DNA of 64,000 nucleotides from Sporosarcina sp. 6E9 (GCF_017921835.1 NZ_JAGEMN010000001.1:1791874-1855873), one strand, 5' to 3'; positions 9,021 through 17,909 are shown, numbered from the stretch's first letter. The notes: generated by a model not told the origin, from the sequence alone. Numbers and translations are program-made.

Positions 9021-9124
9021 CAGACAGTTGAGAGTTACTTAATCTCTCCTGGAAGTCTGAAATCACTAAATTGTCCGATGACTTATTTTTAGATTACATT
9101 ATTAAACATCTAGAGACAAGTCTC
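9021..9124. promoter_or_regulatory. Control region with inverted repeat and second GACAAGTC palindrome
   Basis: GAGACAAGTCTC (9113-9124) shares its core AGACAAGTCT with the operator at 3404-3417, and on the minus strand it again contains a TTGTCT -35-like box. Nearby CAGAC...GAGAG...CTCTC...GTCTG (9021-9059) forms a broken inverted repeat. I could not place a convincing -10 box for the leftward operon. The rest of 8878-9236 holds only the cre site and the promoter of the rightward gene. Confidence 0.45.
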
Positions 9125-9195
9125 TTAAGTGTCTTTAATTGGTGTATGATACAAAATATTGGATTTAAGATTACATTATATTATTGCTTTCTACG

Positions 9196-9224
9196 GTGAC
9201 ACTATCTTATAGTTAGTAGTTACA
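9196..9224 (+). promoter_or_regulatory. Possible promoter of the DUF624 gene
   Basis: TTGCTT, about 18 bases and TATAGT precede the strong site GGGGGG before the ATG at 9237. The match to sigma-A boxes is moderate. Confidence 0.4.
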
Positions 9225-9236
9225 GGGGGGACAATT

Positions 9237-9845
9237 ATGAATTGGGAGAGTTTTAACAATATCGCGCATAGAATGATAGAGCTTATTTACATAAACATTC
9301 TCTGGATACTATTCACAATTTTAGGGCTTGGCATTTTCGGAATCTTCCCAGCAACCGTATCGATGTTTACGATTGTACGCAAAATAATAGTAAAGGAAGA
9401 GAAATTTAAAATATTTAACACATTCTGGCGTACATACCATATGGAATTCATGAGGACGAATGGTTTTGCAATTATTTTTTATCTGGTTGGCTATTTTTTA
9501 TATTACGATTTACAGTTCTTACAATTGAACGTTGGTAAATTTCAGTTCTTATACCCCGTCCTCATTTTAATCTTTTTCTCTGGACTAATTACGCTGTTAT
9601 TTTTCTTTCCTGTGTACGTTCATTTCAAACTTAGTTACTTTCAATATCTAAAACAATCTTTTTTAATCGCACTAACATCACCAATTGAAGTAATAACTAT
9701 CGCGCTCACAGGAGTGAGTATCTACATAGTTGTAAGTGTTTTCCCAGGCATGATACCGTTGTTTCCAGGAAGTATATTTGCATATATTGTAACGAGGCTA
9801 GGTTTCAGGGCGTTTACCAGAATTGCTAAACGACAAACAACGTAA
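9237..9845 (+). CDS. DUF624 (YesL-family) membrane protein
   Basis: 202 residues with about five hydrophobic helices. The opening (residues about 15-45, NILWILFTILGLGIFGIFPA) closely matches the two YesL-like proteins at 41842-42465 and 62277-62915. Genes of this family regularly sit beside LplABC/YesOPQ sugar transporters, as here, but their molecular role is not established. It diverges from the ABC operon and ends in a strong terminator. Confidence 0.8.
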   Translation: MNWESFNNIAHRMIELIYINILWILFTILGLGIFGIFPATVSMFTIVRKIIVKEEKFKIFNTFWRTYHMEFMRTNGFAIIFYLVGYFLYYDLQFLQLNVGKFQFLYPVLILIFFSGLITLLFFFPVYVHFKLSYFQYLKQSFLIALTSPIEVITIALTGVSIYIVVSVFPGMIPLFPGSIFAYIVTRLGFRAFTRIAKRQTT

Positions 9846-9882
9846 ACAAGACCAGTCAAGTGTGACTGGTCTTGTTTTATTT
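9846..9882 (+). terminator. Rho-independent terminator
   Basis: ACAAGACCAGTCA pairs perfectly with TGACTGGTCTTGT (13 pairs, loop AGTG) and is followed by TTTATTT. It directly follows the stop codon at 9845. Confidence 0.95.
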
Positions 9883-10207
9883 AAAAAGCACAGTTAAAAC
9901 TCAGGAATTATTTCGATACAAAAAAAGTCCATCGGCGTCATTCCCCAATGGACCTCGTATATTAAGCGCTTTCATCAATTCCTTGTTTAAGTTCTCTAAT
10001 TTTATTTATATGATAATCGATATTGTTCTTTATTTTTTCTTTCATTTTGCAATCCAAACAATCTTTAAACGAGGTGGTATTAATATTGTATTTAAAGGTG
10101 TGCCAGTAAAGTGCAAGCTTTTTATACATACGTTTATTACCACCCCTTCCTTACTAATGATAGTTTGTTTAATAAAAACTGGGCATATATTAAATTATGT
10201 TCCGTTC
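9883..10207. other. Stretch without a supported gene
   Basis: I see only a weak hairpin (GTCCAT...ATGGAC, 9927-9953) and a 27-codon leftward frame without a ribosome binding site. It may be decayed sequence. Confidence 0.4.
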
Positions 10208-10393
10208 TTAAACAGCAGAATAACTATTTTGATTACTTTCGAAGACATCAGGTAGATCTTGATAGTCGACCGTGGTCAAATAACCTTCAGATTTCATTTT
10301 TGTAACGAACATCAATAGTTCACGTTTCATTTTTTTCAATTCCAGGCTGTTTGTATCATTGTCATAGGAATAATTCATCTGTTTCATCGCCAT
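10208..10393 (-). CDS. Small uncharacterised protein (61 aa)
   Basis: Hydrophilic, charged, probably helical 61-residue protein (central region rich in Lys, Glu and Met). The ATG at 10393 has GGGAGG seven bases upstream, and this site overlaps the end of the preceding 45-codon gene, so the two are coupled. I do not recognise the family. The quality of the ribosome binding site and the coupling are the main evidence that it is real. Confidence 0.55.
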   Translation of the reverse strand: MAMKQMNYSYDNDTNSLELKKMKRELLMFVTKMKSEGYLTTVDYQDLPDVFESNQNSYSAV

Positions 10394-10397
10394 AAGC

Positions 10398-10535
10398 TTA
10401 CCTCCCTCGAATTAATGATATAATGTAATTAAGCAATGTATTTAATTTGCTTATATCCCTGACTTTAGTAGCATCACGGCGAACAGGATCACGTCTCACT
10501 AATTCATCGATTGAAACTTGTTCTATTCTGCGCAT
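10398..10535 (-). CDS. Small uncharacterised basic protein (45 aa)
   Basis: Opens MRRIEQVSIDELVRRDPVRR and ends in a short hydrophobic helix plus RGR. AAAAGGGG lies seven bases before the ATG. It forms a two-gene unit with the 61-residue gene, whose ribosome binding site is in its last codons. Its basic, short N-terminus vaguely recalls small Fur-regulated basic proteins, but I cannot support that assignment. A GTTTAA...TGGTAT pair upstream could be a sigma-B-type promoter (spacing 15), which is weak. Confidence 0.55.
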   Translation of the reverse strand: MRRIEQVSIDELVRRDPVRRDATKVRDISKLNTLLNYIISLIRGR

Positions 10536-10725
10536 GTCAAAACCCCTTTTCTCTTGCTATACTAAAGATACCACGCGAGGGCTGGGTTTTAAACATGTTC
10601 TAGTTGGGACATTTTTTCTGAAAAAGTGTATTATTTAGCAATATCTAAAGAAAGTTTCTTATATGAAAATTCACATGACATTTTAGTGATAATGAACTAT
10701 ACTATAAAGAAAGAGGGGATCCTCT

Positions 10726-12021
10726 ATGAAAGTTGGCCATTTAATCAGGGCTGAAAGAATTAGACAAAAAATGAAACAAGTCGTTTTGGCACGGGGAATC
10801 TGTACCCCATCTTATTTATCGAAGATTGAACGTAACCAAATTGCGCCCAGCGAAGAAATAGCAATTTTACTGTTTAATAAGCTTGGGATGGATATTGATT
10901 CGATTCAAGAAAAAGATTATGAATCTGAAGCTGAAATTGAAACTCTTTTAAGGAATACCTATAAAGAGATTTTAACAGTACGCAATGATGAATTTAGAAA
11001 ACAAAAGTTAAAAGAGTTAGAATCAAAAAACATTTTATTTGAAAATGACGCCCACCATTATTCCTTTCAATTAATTATCTTACGGTTACGTTTGATTCTG
11101 GGTATTGATTTAGAAGCAAGAAAAAAAGAGATTGATAATTTAACAAAACTTAGTTCAAACTTTAACCCTCGTCATAAATATATGTTTAATGTTGCCAAAG
11201 CTATTTATTACTACTCTGTTAAAAATAGAAGGCAGGCAATTGAATACCTAGAAGAAGTTTTGCATACAGTTGACGACATTTCTTTAGAAATTTGGGAAAA
11301 AGCAGAATTAAATTATATGATTGGGTTAATATATACCGCTGATAATCGAATATTTATTGCGATAGAGCACATTAGAAAAGCACTAGGATTCTTTCAAGAG
11401 AATTTTTTAATGAACCGAGTTTTGGAGTGTTATGTGCTAATTGGGGTTACTCAAAAAAGAAGTGATCAATTTGAAGAAGCTTTCGAATCTTATCATAAGG
11501 CTAAACAACTTTGTGATGAATTTAATTTGAACAGTGAAAAAGGTTTAGTATACCATAACTTAGGTGCTTTATATGGATTAATGGGAAAAAGTAATGAAGC
11601 AATAGTTTTCTTAATGAAAGCTATTAATATTAAAAATGATACAAGCAGCAAGCTAATCTCGATATTAGGTATAGTAATTGAGTATTCAAAGATAAACGAC
11701 AAGTTATCAGTGGATTCCTGGTGTAAAAAGGGTCTCTCATTATATTACAAATTAGATGATGAAAGCTTTATTTCTTATTATCACCACTTTAATTTTTTCA
11801 AATCTCTTCATAGCGCCGCTGGTTTATCAGAGGTAATCGCTGAAGAAGCAATCGAGCACTTTAAAAAAATTCAGGACTATCAATATATTAATAAATATAG
11901 TATCGCGCTAGCTGAATGGTATTTTACTAATAGAAAATATAAACTATCATCTATTCATTATAATGAGGCGAATAGATATGGTTATATTTATAGAAAAAAT
12001 CAGAAATGGGAGGATTTATAA
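10726..12021 (+). CDS. RRNPP-type quorum-sensing transcription regulator (HTH-XRE plus TPR)
   Basis: 431 residues. Residues 5-60 are an XRE helix-turn-helix (LIRAERIRQKMKQVVLARG, then SYLSKIERNQ). From about 130 to 420 there are repeated helical hairpins of the TPR type, for example AIEYLEEVLHTV, AIEHIRKALGFF and AFESYHKAKQLC. This order and length match peptide receptors such as NprR (about 420 aa) and, less closely, PlcR. GAGGGGATCC precedes the ATG. The stop overlaps the start of a 48-codon secreted peptide gene by one base. The protein probably binds the re-imported mature peptide and then changes its DNA binding. Confidence 0.88.
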   Translation: MKVGHLIRAERIRQKMKQVVLARGICTPSYLSKIERNQIAPSEEIAILLFNKLGMDIDSIQEKDYESEAEIETLLRNTYKEILTVRNDEFRKQKLKELESKNILFENDAHHYSFQLIILRLRLILGIDLEARKKEIDNLTKLSSNFNPRHKYMFNVAKAIYYYSVKNRRQAIEYLEEVLHTVDDISLEIWEKAELNYMIGLIYTADNRIFIAIEHIRKALGFFQENFLMNRVLECYVLIGVTQKRSDQFEEAFESYHKAKQLCDEFNLNSEKGLVYHNLGALYGLMGKSNEAIVFLMKAINIKNDTSSKLISILGIVIEYSKINDKLSVDSWCKKGLSLYYKLDDESFISYYHHFNFFKSLHSAAGLSEVIAEEAIEHFKKIQDYQYINKYSIALAEWYFTNRKYKLSSIHYNEANRYGYIYRKNQKWEDL

Positions 12022-12167
12022 TGAAAAAAATTTTAGCATTCCTATTTATCTTAACAATTTTGGGCAGCTCGTTTTTAGGTAACAATGCATCGGCACATTA
12101 CGATGAAATGCCTAAGCTGACTTCAACACCTAACGTATCAATTTACGATGTTAATCCTCTAGACTAA
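12021..12167 (+). CDS. Secreted signalling propeptide, PapR/NprX-like
   Basis: 48 residues. Residues 1-25 are a Sec signal peptide (KK, hydrophobic core ILAFLFILTILG, cleavage motif ASA after residue 25). The 23-residue remainder ends SIYDVNPLD. Its ATG shares a base with the receptor's stop (TAATG), and GGGAGG lies eight bases upstream. Size and placement copy PapR behind PlcR and NprX behind NprR. The mature pheromone is probably a C-terminal 5-8-mer; which one is not visible. It would be cut outside the cell and re-imported by an oligopeptide permease not present in the window. Confidence 0.8.
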   Translation: MKKILAFLFILTILGSSFLGNNASAHYDEMPKLTSTPNVSIYDVNPLD

Positions 12168-12176
12168 TCACCCAAT

Positions 12177-12211
12177 AAAAAAACGACTCGAACATGAGTC
12201 GTTTTTTTATT
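12177..12211 (+). terminator. Rho-independent terminator of the receptor-peptide operon
   Basis: AAACGACTC and GAGTCGTTT form the stem around GAACAT, followed by TTTTATTT. It lies ten bases after the peptide stop. Confidence 0.92.
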
Positions 12212-12309
12212 TGCACTTTTCCCCCTCACAACGGGATTTTTCAATTTAGAACCGAAAAAACTAATTAATTAACTTTATTTTTCGACAAAAGTCTGTCTTT
12301 TTTCACGAC

Positions 12310-12408
12310 TGTGGATAAGGTTGCACACACTATGACACTACTCTTTCTTAATTTTGCACACATTGCGAACATTCAATCCACAGGATATCCCCCACTCCCT
12401 GTGGATAA
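12310..12408. promoter_or_regulatory. DnaA-box cluster upstream of sda
   Basis: Perfect boxes: TGTGGATAA at 12310-12318 and 12400-12408 (minus orientation of TTATCCACA) and TTTTGCACA at 12352-12360 (fits TTWTNCACA). A near match CAATCCACA is at 12374-12382. In Bacillus subtilis, DnaA binds boxes upstream of sda and activates it when replication initiation is disturbed. The same logic is likely here. Confidence 0.75.
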
Positions 12409-12531
12409 AGGAACGGTTGTTCTAACTATTCAAATCTGATAGATTATTAATATAGATAGATTACTTATCAATGTATTCCAAGCAAACATCAAATAGTACA
12501 CTATTTCAATAATTGGAGGTGAAAATCTAAA

Positions 12532-12672
12532 GTGAGTAAATTATCGGATCATTTTTTGATCGAATCCTATTTTAAAGCCATTGAATTAAATTTAAGCTCC
12601 GATTTTATTCTTCTATTGGAAAGTGAAATCCATCGTCGCACTTCCATAAATACATTAAAGCACTCTTCATAA
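12532..12672 (+). CDS. sda: Sda, sporulation histidine kinase inhibitor
   Basis: 46 residues from a GTG, with TTGGAGGTG 11 bases upstream. The opening [19 protein letters not shown] matches the helical hairpin of Sda ([19 protein letters not shown] as I recall it from B. subtilis), and the length is the same. Sda binds the dimerisation domain of KinA-type kinases and blocks phosphorelay entry to sporulation while chromosomes are replicating abnormally. DnaA boxes lie 120-220 bases upstream. A short GC hairpin with a T-run (12684-12702) follows. Confidence 0.9.
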   Translation: MSKLSDHFLIESYFKAIELNLSSDFILLLESEIHRRTSINTLKHSS

Positions 12673-12683
12673 CTCTCACCACA

Positions 12684-12702
12684 CGCCCTGTAAGGGGCTT
12701 TT
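12684..12702 (+). terminator. Weak terminator after sda
   Basis: GCCC...GGGC around TGTAAG, followed by TTTTT. The stem is short, so the call is moderate. Confidence 0.5.
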
Positions 12703-12850
12703 TCCTTTTGATTTAATATATAGTGTTGGGATTCTGATCATAATAATGGTATGAAACCAATCTACAATTCTTGTGTTTCATTGATAATACTTATTAAGAA
12801 TATTTCTTTATTAATTGGAAAACCTATTAATGAAGGAGGGAATATTCTTA

Positions 12851-13024
12851 ATGAAAAAGAATAACAAATCGAAACAAGGTAAGGCCCAGGAAAACAATAA
12901 TAACACGCCAATAAATAACGATAAAAAGAGAACTAAAGACAGTAATGATAGTGCCTTACGATTTGAAGCTGGTGAAGTTTTTGACAGTATGGATTTTTCA
13001 CCTGAAAGCTGGAAAAAAGATTAA
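12851..13024 (+). CDS. Small hydrophilic protein (57 aa), unknown
   Basis: 57 residues from the ATG at 12851, with AAGGAGGG ten bases upstream; an in-frame ATG at 12815 lacks such a site. It is very rich in Lys, Asn and Asp and ends in an acidic-aromatic segment (FDSMDFSPESWKKD). No domain is recognised. The N-terminal half looks disordered. It stands alone between sda and a bidirectional terminator. Confidence 0.6.
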   Translation: MKKNNKSKQGKAQENNNNTPINNDKKRTKDSNDSALRFEAGEVFDSMDFSPESWKKD

Positions 13025-13037
13025 CGTTAACACAGAA

Positions 13038-13072
13038 AAGAAGCCAAAAAGTAGTCTTCGGCTTCTTTTTTA
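13038..13072. terminator. Terminator between convergent genes
   Basis: AAGAAGCC pairs with GGCTTCTT across a 14-base loop, with T-rich DNA on the right and AAAA on the left, so it may serve both directions. Confidence 0.7.
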
Positions 13073-15598
13073 TTATTTCTTAAAATAATTTTCGGCACTC
13101 TCTGAAATAAATGAATGCCCTGGTATCAGCCAATCATTGTTTAATTCGAGGTAGAGTTTATCAAGTTGTTTGATCAGAAGATCTCGATTCTGCTCTTCAA
13201 TGATCAACTTAACGTCGTATTGGTGAAAATATTCCTGTTCCGTGTCGCAAACAATCTTTCCGAAAAGCGTCAGCTGTTCGCCCATGATTATCAATTGAAA
13301 CTTCAAGAGCATGTCGGTTCCAACCGGAAGTTTTACATTCGATAGAAAACACAGCTGATCAGGCTTAATATTTTCCAATAATACATTTTTATTACCCAAC
13401 TTAACTTTTCGTTCGTTTAGTTCAGCAATCGTCATCATCGCTTCTAGTGGATACTTGAATTCAATTGTGACATTTTTACTTCTATCCTGTTTCAAATCGC
13501 TTTCATTGATACTTGCCAGTTGTCCCTCTAACATTTCCAAAAACTTTTTTGGCGGAACCGCCTTACTATATAAATACCCTTGAACCCAATCACACGCCAA
13601 ATCAGCCACGAACTTTTCTTGTTCGATTGTTTCGACACCTTCCGCAACAACTTTTATCGAAAGTCTATGCGCTAATTGGATGATTGCCGTTACAATTTCA
13701 GCACTAATCTTCTCAGTAGGTATGCCTTGTATGAGTGCACTATCCAGCTTCAAAATCGATGGTTTGATTTCAATTAATTTATTAAAAGATGCATAACCAG
13801 TTCCAAAATCATCAAGCGCAATCTGGACACCGAGCTTACGAAGTTGGTTAAGCTTATCAAACATTTTCTCTTCCTGTTCAATTGTCGTACTTTCCGTAAT
13901 TTCAATCGTCAACCACTTTGAATCAAGATCATTTTCCTCCAATATACAGGCAATCATATTAACCAAATCGGGCTGCAGAAACTGGACAATAGACAAATTA
14001 ACAGATGCTCGTATAGGATAGCCAGACTTATGCCATGAACTGACGCTTTCACAAACATTTTGCAACACCCACTCACCAATGTGAATGATTGCACCTGACT
14101 CTTCAGCCAACGGAATGAATTCGTCAGGTGGAACAATCCCCCAATCAGGATGATTCCAACGTAGGAGCGCTTCAACACCTTCTATTTCCTTCGTTATGAT
14201 ATTTATAATTGGTTGGTAGTGGATTACAAATTGATTGTTCTCGAGCGCTTGCTGAAGCTCATTTCTTAAAGAAAAAACTTTATATGTACTGACATTTGCA
14301 CTTGGAGAAAAGATTTGGTAATTCCCTCCACTTTCCTTTTTGGCTAAATATAATGCCAAACTAGCGTTTTTCATCAATATAGAAGTTGTTTTACCTGATT
14401 CTGGATATATACTAATACCAATTCGAATCGTTATCGCGAGATTATAACTATTCACATTAAAAGAACGTTTGAATATCTGTAGAATATCATTGGCCAATTG
14501 CTCTATCAATGCTGTCTTATGAATTTCAGTTGTTAAAATTGCAAATTCATCTTCGTTTATTCTAGCAAGTATATGAATAGAGGAATCTAGTTTACCTTGA
14601 ATTTGTGCTGCAATTTTAACTAATAATTTATTGGCGATATCTCGACCAATCAAATCCATTAAGAATCTAAACCCGTCTAAATTTAGATGAAAAATTGCAT
14701 ACTTTTGGTTTCCAGCCACATTGATCACTTCGTCCAACCTTTTTTCATATGCCCGTAGATTCGGCAATCCGGTGAGATCATCCTCGTAAGCCATCTTTTG
14801 AATTTCAAGTTGTTGTTTTTTAATTTCAGTTACATCGAGAAAGTTGCAAATTATGCCGGAAATATGATGGTTATTTAATAAATTTGTACAAACCACTTCA
14901 AAATTTCGCCATTCACCCAGTTTATGTTTTATCCGAAGTTCAAGTGTAAATGGCGTATTTGGCCTATTAATAATTTCTTCAAATTTAACACTGAAAAAGT
15001 CTCGATCATCTGGGTGAATTAACTCCATAATATTCCGTCCGGAAATCTCTTCAACTTTATACCCGAGTTTCTCTTCAATCGAAGGGGTTTCAATAACGAT
15101 TAATCCATCACGATTAATAATGCCGATAATCTCATACGCATGATGAATCAAGGAATTAATTTTTTCACTCTTTATTCGTATATAATTTTGCAAAGTTATT
15201 TTTTCCGAAACATTATGGGTTAATCCGTAGAAACCGATTATGTCATTTTTGTCTTTAATAGGTACCAGTGTTATGTCGATACTAATGAGGTTACCATTCG
15301 TATTCATAATCCTAAAATCAAAATACTGTGGTCCTTCTTTCAATGCTTTCAAACGAAAATTCTGCACTTTTATTAAATCTGGTTTAAATACAAAATCACT
15401 ATATTTCTTTCCTACAACACGCTCGTAATCCAAACCGAATAATTGATCGTGCTTCCCTCTAATTTTAACAATTATTCCTTCCAAATCGATGATGAATAAC
15501 ATGATATCCGGAGAGTTTTCAAATACTTCGGGATATGATTGCTTTTCTTGCGTTAAGTACTTTTCGAGTTTCTTCCTTTTAATCAAGTCGGAAAGCAT
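13073..15598 (-). CDS. PAS-PAS-GGDEF-EAL-PilZ-like protein (cyclic-di-GMP turnover)
   Basis: 841 residues. PAS domains lie at about 25-130 and 150-265. The GGDEF domain (about 275-430) starts at LTGLPNLRAYEKRL, but its signature reads NEDEF rather than GGDEF, so cyclase activity is probably lost. The EAL domain (about 445-690) keeps EALLRW, DDFGTGYAS and EGVET, the residues needed for phosphodiesterase activity. A C-terminal PilZ-like region (about 710-825) may bind cyclic-di-GMP. No membrane helix is seen. Degradation of cyclic-di-GMP in response to a cytosolic signal is the best reading. Confidence 0.85.
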   Translation of the reverse strand: MLSDLIKRKKLEKYLTQEKQSYPEVFENSPDIMLFIIDLEGIIVKIRGKHDQLFGLDYERVVGKKYSDFVFKPDLIKVQNFRLKALKEGPQYFDFRIMNTNGNLISIDITLVPIKDKNDIIGFYGLTHNVSEKITLQNYIRIKSEKINSLIHHAYEIIGIINRDGLIVIETPSIEEKLGYKVEEISGRNIMELIHPDDRDFFSVKFEEIINRPNTPFTLELRIKHKLGEWRNFEVVCTNLLNNHHISGIICNFLDVTEIKKQQLEIQKMAYEDDLTGLPNLRAYEKRLDEVINVAGNQKYAIFHLNLDGFRFLMDLIGRDIANKLLVKIAAQIQGKLDSSIHILARINEDEFAILTTEIHKTALIEQLANDILQIFKRSFNVNSYNLAITIRIGISIYPESGKTTSILMKNASLALYLAKKESGGNYQIFSPSANVSTYKVFSLRNELQQALENNQFVIHYQPIINIITKEIEGVEALLRWNHPDWGIVPPDEFIPLAEESGAIIHIGEWVLQNVCESVSSWHKSGYPIRASVNLSIVQFLQPDLVNMIACILEENDLDSKWLTIEITESTTIEQEEKMFDKLNQLRKLGVQIALDDFGTGYASFNKLIEIKPSILKLDSALIQGIPTEKISAEIVTAIIQLAHRLSIKVVAEGVETIEQEKFVADLACDWVQGYLYSKAVPPKKFLEMLEGQLASINESDLKQDRSKNVTIEFKYPLEAMMTIAELNERKVKLGNKNVLLENIKPDQLCFLSNVKLPVGTDMLLKFQLIIMGEQLTLFGKIVCDTEQEYFHQYDVKLIIEEQNRDLLIKQLDKLYLELNNDWLIPGHSFISESAENYFKK

Positions 15599-15706
15599 TC
15601 AAAACCCCCTCCTAATACGGATATTATAAGATTTTTTCAAGTTATCTCCATGTTATCACAATATTCGACAAACTAATATATAAATATCCCATTTTTTTAT
15701 TTAAAT

Positions 15707-15749
15707 GCAAAAAAGCATCGCCAAGAACTCATTGTTCTTGGCGATGCTT
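15707..15749 (-). terminator. Rho-independent terminator of ptsHI
   Basis: AAGCATCGCCAAGAAC pairs perfectly with GTTCTTGGCGATGCTT (16 pairs), followed on the minus strand by TTTTGC. It lies just after the ptsI stop. Confidence 0.95.
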
Positions 15750-15756
15750 ATGAATC

Positions 15757-17472
15757 TTAAAGGTTACAGCGATTTTTGACGGCTTGCATGACTTCTTCAG
15801 CAGTTCCCATTTGAAGCGCCTCATTCACTAGCTCTTCCATATCGCTCTTCTTCAAATCTTTAATTTGTGTACGAGCTTTTAAGATTGATGTAGCACTCAT
15901 TGAAAACTCATCAAGTCCTAAACCAAGTAAGAGTGGAATCGCGATTTCATCTCCGGCCATCTCGCCGCACATGCCTGTCCATTTCCCTTCACGATGGGAA
16001 GCGTCAATAACCATTTTAACCAGACGTAAAATAGCTGGGTTATAAGGTTGGTATAAATAAGAAACGCGTTCATTCATACGGTCAGCTGCCATTGTGTATT
16101 GAATCAAATCATTCGTTCCAATACTAAAGAAATCGACTTCTTTTGCAAACTGATCCGCAAGTACAGCTGTCGATGGAATTTCGACCATGATGCCAAGTTC
16201 AATGTTCTCAGAAATAGTAGTGCCATTTGCAAGAAGTGCTGCTTTTTCTTCTTCCAAAATTGCTTTCGCTTCACGGAATTCATCAAGTGTCGCAATCATC
16301 GGGAACATGATTTTCAAGTTACCGTATGAGCTAGCCCGTAGTAATGCTCGTAATTGCGTACGGAAAATGTCCTGCTCTTCCAAACACAAACGAATCGCAC
16401 GGAATCCTAAAAATGGATTCATTTCTGTTGGAAGATTCAAGTATGGAAGTTCTTTATCGCCACCGATGTCAAGTGTACGCACAACGACTGGCTTTCCATT
16501 CATTCCTTCAAGCACTTTTTTATACGCATCATATTGCTCGTCTTCTGTCGGAAGTTGGTCCCGCCCCATGTACAAAAACTCTGTACGATACAGGCCAATT
16601 CCTTCACCACCGTTATTCGTAACACCCTCTAGGTCTTCAGGTGTTCCAATATTAGCAGCTAATTCAACGTAATGGCCATCAGCTGTTACAGTTTTTTCAT
16701 CAACTAATTTTGCCCATTCCAATTTTTGTTTTTCAAAGTTTTCTTGTTCTACTTTGTATTCAGCAATAACTTCATCGGTTGGGTTAATATGAACCTTACC
16801 ACTTAGACCATCGACAATAATGATGTCGCCGTCTTGAATCGTTTCCGTAGCGTCACTAGTTCCTACAACCGCAGGAATTTCTAATGAACGAGCCATAATA
16901 GCAGAGTGAGATGTTCTGCCACCGATATCAGTCGCAAACCCTTTAACAAAGTTACGGTTCAATTGAGCCGTATCAGATGGTGTTAAATCCTCAGCAATAA
17001 TAACGACTTCCTCGGAAATCTCACTTGGATTTACAACTTTTACGCCTAGTAAGTGGGAGAGAATTCGCTTTCTAACGTCGCGAATATCTGCAGCCCGCTC
17101 TTGCATATATTCATTGTCCATTTGTTCGAACATCATGATGAACATATCCGTCGTTTCTTCCAGAGCATGTTCAGCATTCACTTGTTCAGTTTTAATCTTA
17201 TCTTCAATTGGCGCGATTAGTTCTGGATCCGTTAAGACTAATATATGCGCATCGAAAATAGCAGCCTCGTCAGCACCAAGCTCTTTTTTTGCGATTTCCT
17301 GGATTGACTCCAGTTCGCTTTTCGTAATCGCAATGGCGGACTGAAAACGCTCGACTTCTTTTTCTACATCATCAACAGTTTTCTTACTGAAAGTCAAATC
17401 AGGTTCTACAAGACAATATGCTTTTGCAATTGCAATCCCGCTTGACGCAGCAATTCCTTGTAATACACTCAT
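15757..17472 (-). CDS. ptsI: Phosphoenolpyruvate-protein phosphotransferase, PTS enzyme I
   Basis: 571 residues, usual length for the family. [19 protein letters not shown] holds the phosphorylated His (about residue 188). The C-terminal PEP-binding barrel has [19 protein letters not shown] and [11 protein letters not shown], and GMCGEMAGD contains the catalytic Cys. It transfers phosphate from PEP to HPr for all PTS sugars. The start overlaps the ptsH stop by one base (TAATG). Confidence 0.98.
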   Translation of the reverse strand: MSVLQGIAASSGIAIAKAYCLVEPDLTFSKKTVDDVEKEVERFQSAIAITKSELESIQEIAKKELGADEAAIFDAHILVLTDPELIAPIEDKIKTEQVNAEHALEETTDMFIMMFEQMDNEYMQERAADIRDVRKRILSHLLGVKVVNPSEISEEVVIIAEDLTPSDTAQLNRNFVKGFATDIGGRTSHSAIMARSLEIPAVVGTSDATETIQDGDIIIVDGLSGKVHINPTDEVIAEYKVEQENFEKQKLEWAKLVDEKTVTADGHYVELAANIGTPEDLEGVTNNGGEGIGLYRTEFLYMGRDQLPTEDEQYDAYKKVLEGMNGKPVVVRTLDIGGDKELPYLNLPTEMNPFLGFRAIRLCLEEQDIFRTQLRALLRASSYGNLKIMFPMIATLDEFREAKAILEEEKAALLANGTTISENIELGIMVEIPSTAVLADQFAKEVDFFSIGTNDLIQYTMAADRMNERVSYLYQPYNPAILRLVKMVIDASHREGKWTGMCGEMAGDEIAIPLLLGLGLDEFSMSATSILKARTQIKDLKKSDMEELVNEALQMGTAEEVMQAVKNRCNL

Positions 17473-17738
17473 TATTCAGCTAGACCTTCACTTTTCAACG
17501 TATTTTCCAGTGCTTCTAAAGCGTCCTGTTCGTCGGATCCTTCCGTACTGATTTTAAATTCTTCGCCCATTCCAATTCCAAGGGACATAACGCCTAAAAT
17601 TGATTTCAAGTTAACTTTCTTATCATTATGAATCAAGTTAACATCTGACTGATACTTGTTTGCTACGCTTACCAACATAGATGCAGGACGTGCATGAATC
17701 CCCGTCGCATCGATTACTGTGAATTGTTTTTCTACCAT
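17472..17738 (-). CDS. ptsH: Phosphocarrier protein HPr
   Basis: 88 residues from the ATG at 17738 (AAGGAG ten bases upstream); a TTG three codons earlier is too close to that site. His15 lies in GIHARPAS and is phosphorylated by enzyme I. Ser46 lies in [12 protein letters not shown] and is the target of HPr kinase. HPr(Ser-P) is the co-repressor of CcpA, so this gene links to the cre sites elsewhere in the window. It is coupled to ptsI. Confidence 0.98.
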   Translation of the reverse strand: MVEKQFTVIDATGIHARPASMLVSVANKYQSDVNLIHNDKKVNLKSILGVMSLGIGMGEEFKISTEGSDEQDALEALENTLKSEGLAE

Positions 17739-17867
17739 TTTATCCAAACTCCTTCAAATTAATTTATATTTTTGTTTCTGGTTTTATTTCGTTCCCAGTA
17801 ATCTATATTATCATAAGTACCTAGTAAAGGCATCCATTTAGCTTTTATGAAAACGATAGAAAATGAA

Positions 17868-17900
17868 GAAAAACCGACGGGAAATTTTCCTGTCGGTGGG
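17868..17900 (-). terminator. Terminator after msmX
   Basis: ACCGACAGGAAA and TTTCCCGTCGGT pair with one mismatch, followed on the minus strand by TTTTTCTTC. Confidence 0.85.
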
Positions 17901-17909
17901 TTAACGATA

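Noticed and set aside
9963-9978. cre-like sequence with GCGCTTTCAT
   Set aside because: Two mismatches in the left half and no gene start nearby.
9960-10050. 27-codon leftward frame (MKEKIKNNIDYHINKIRELKQG) that recalls Spo0E-like peptides
   Set aside because: It is too short for Spo0E, lacks the SQELD signature and has no ribosome binding site.
12310-12408. DnaA boxes read as a plasmid or phage replication origin
   Set aside because: No replication initiator or partition gene nearby; sda directly downstream gives a better explanation.
13073-15598. Active diguanylate cyclase
   Set aside because: The signature is NEDEF rather than GGDEF; only the EAL domain keeps its key residues.
16187-16672. 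Rightward open frame of 161 codons opposite ptsI
   Set aside because: Antisense shadow of a conserved gene; composition is that of a complementary frame.
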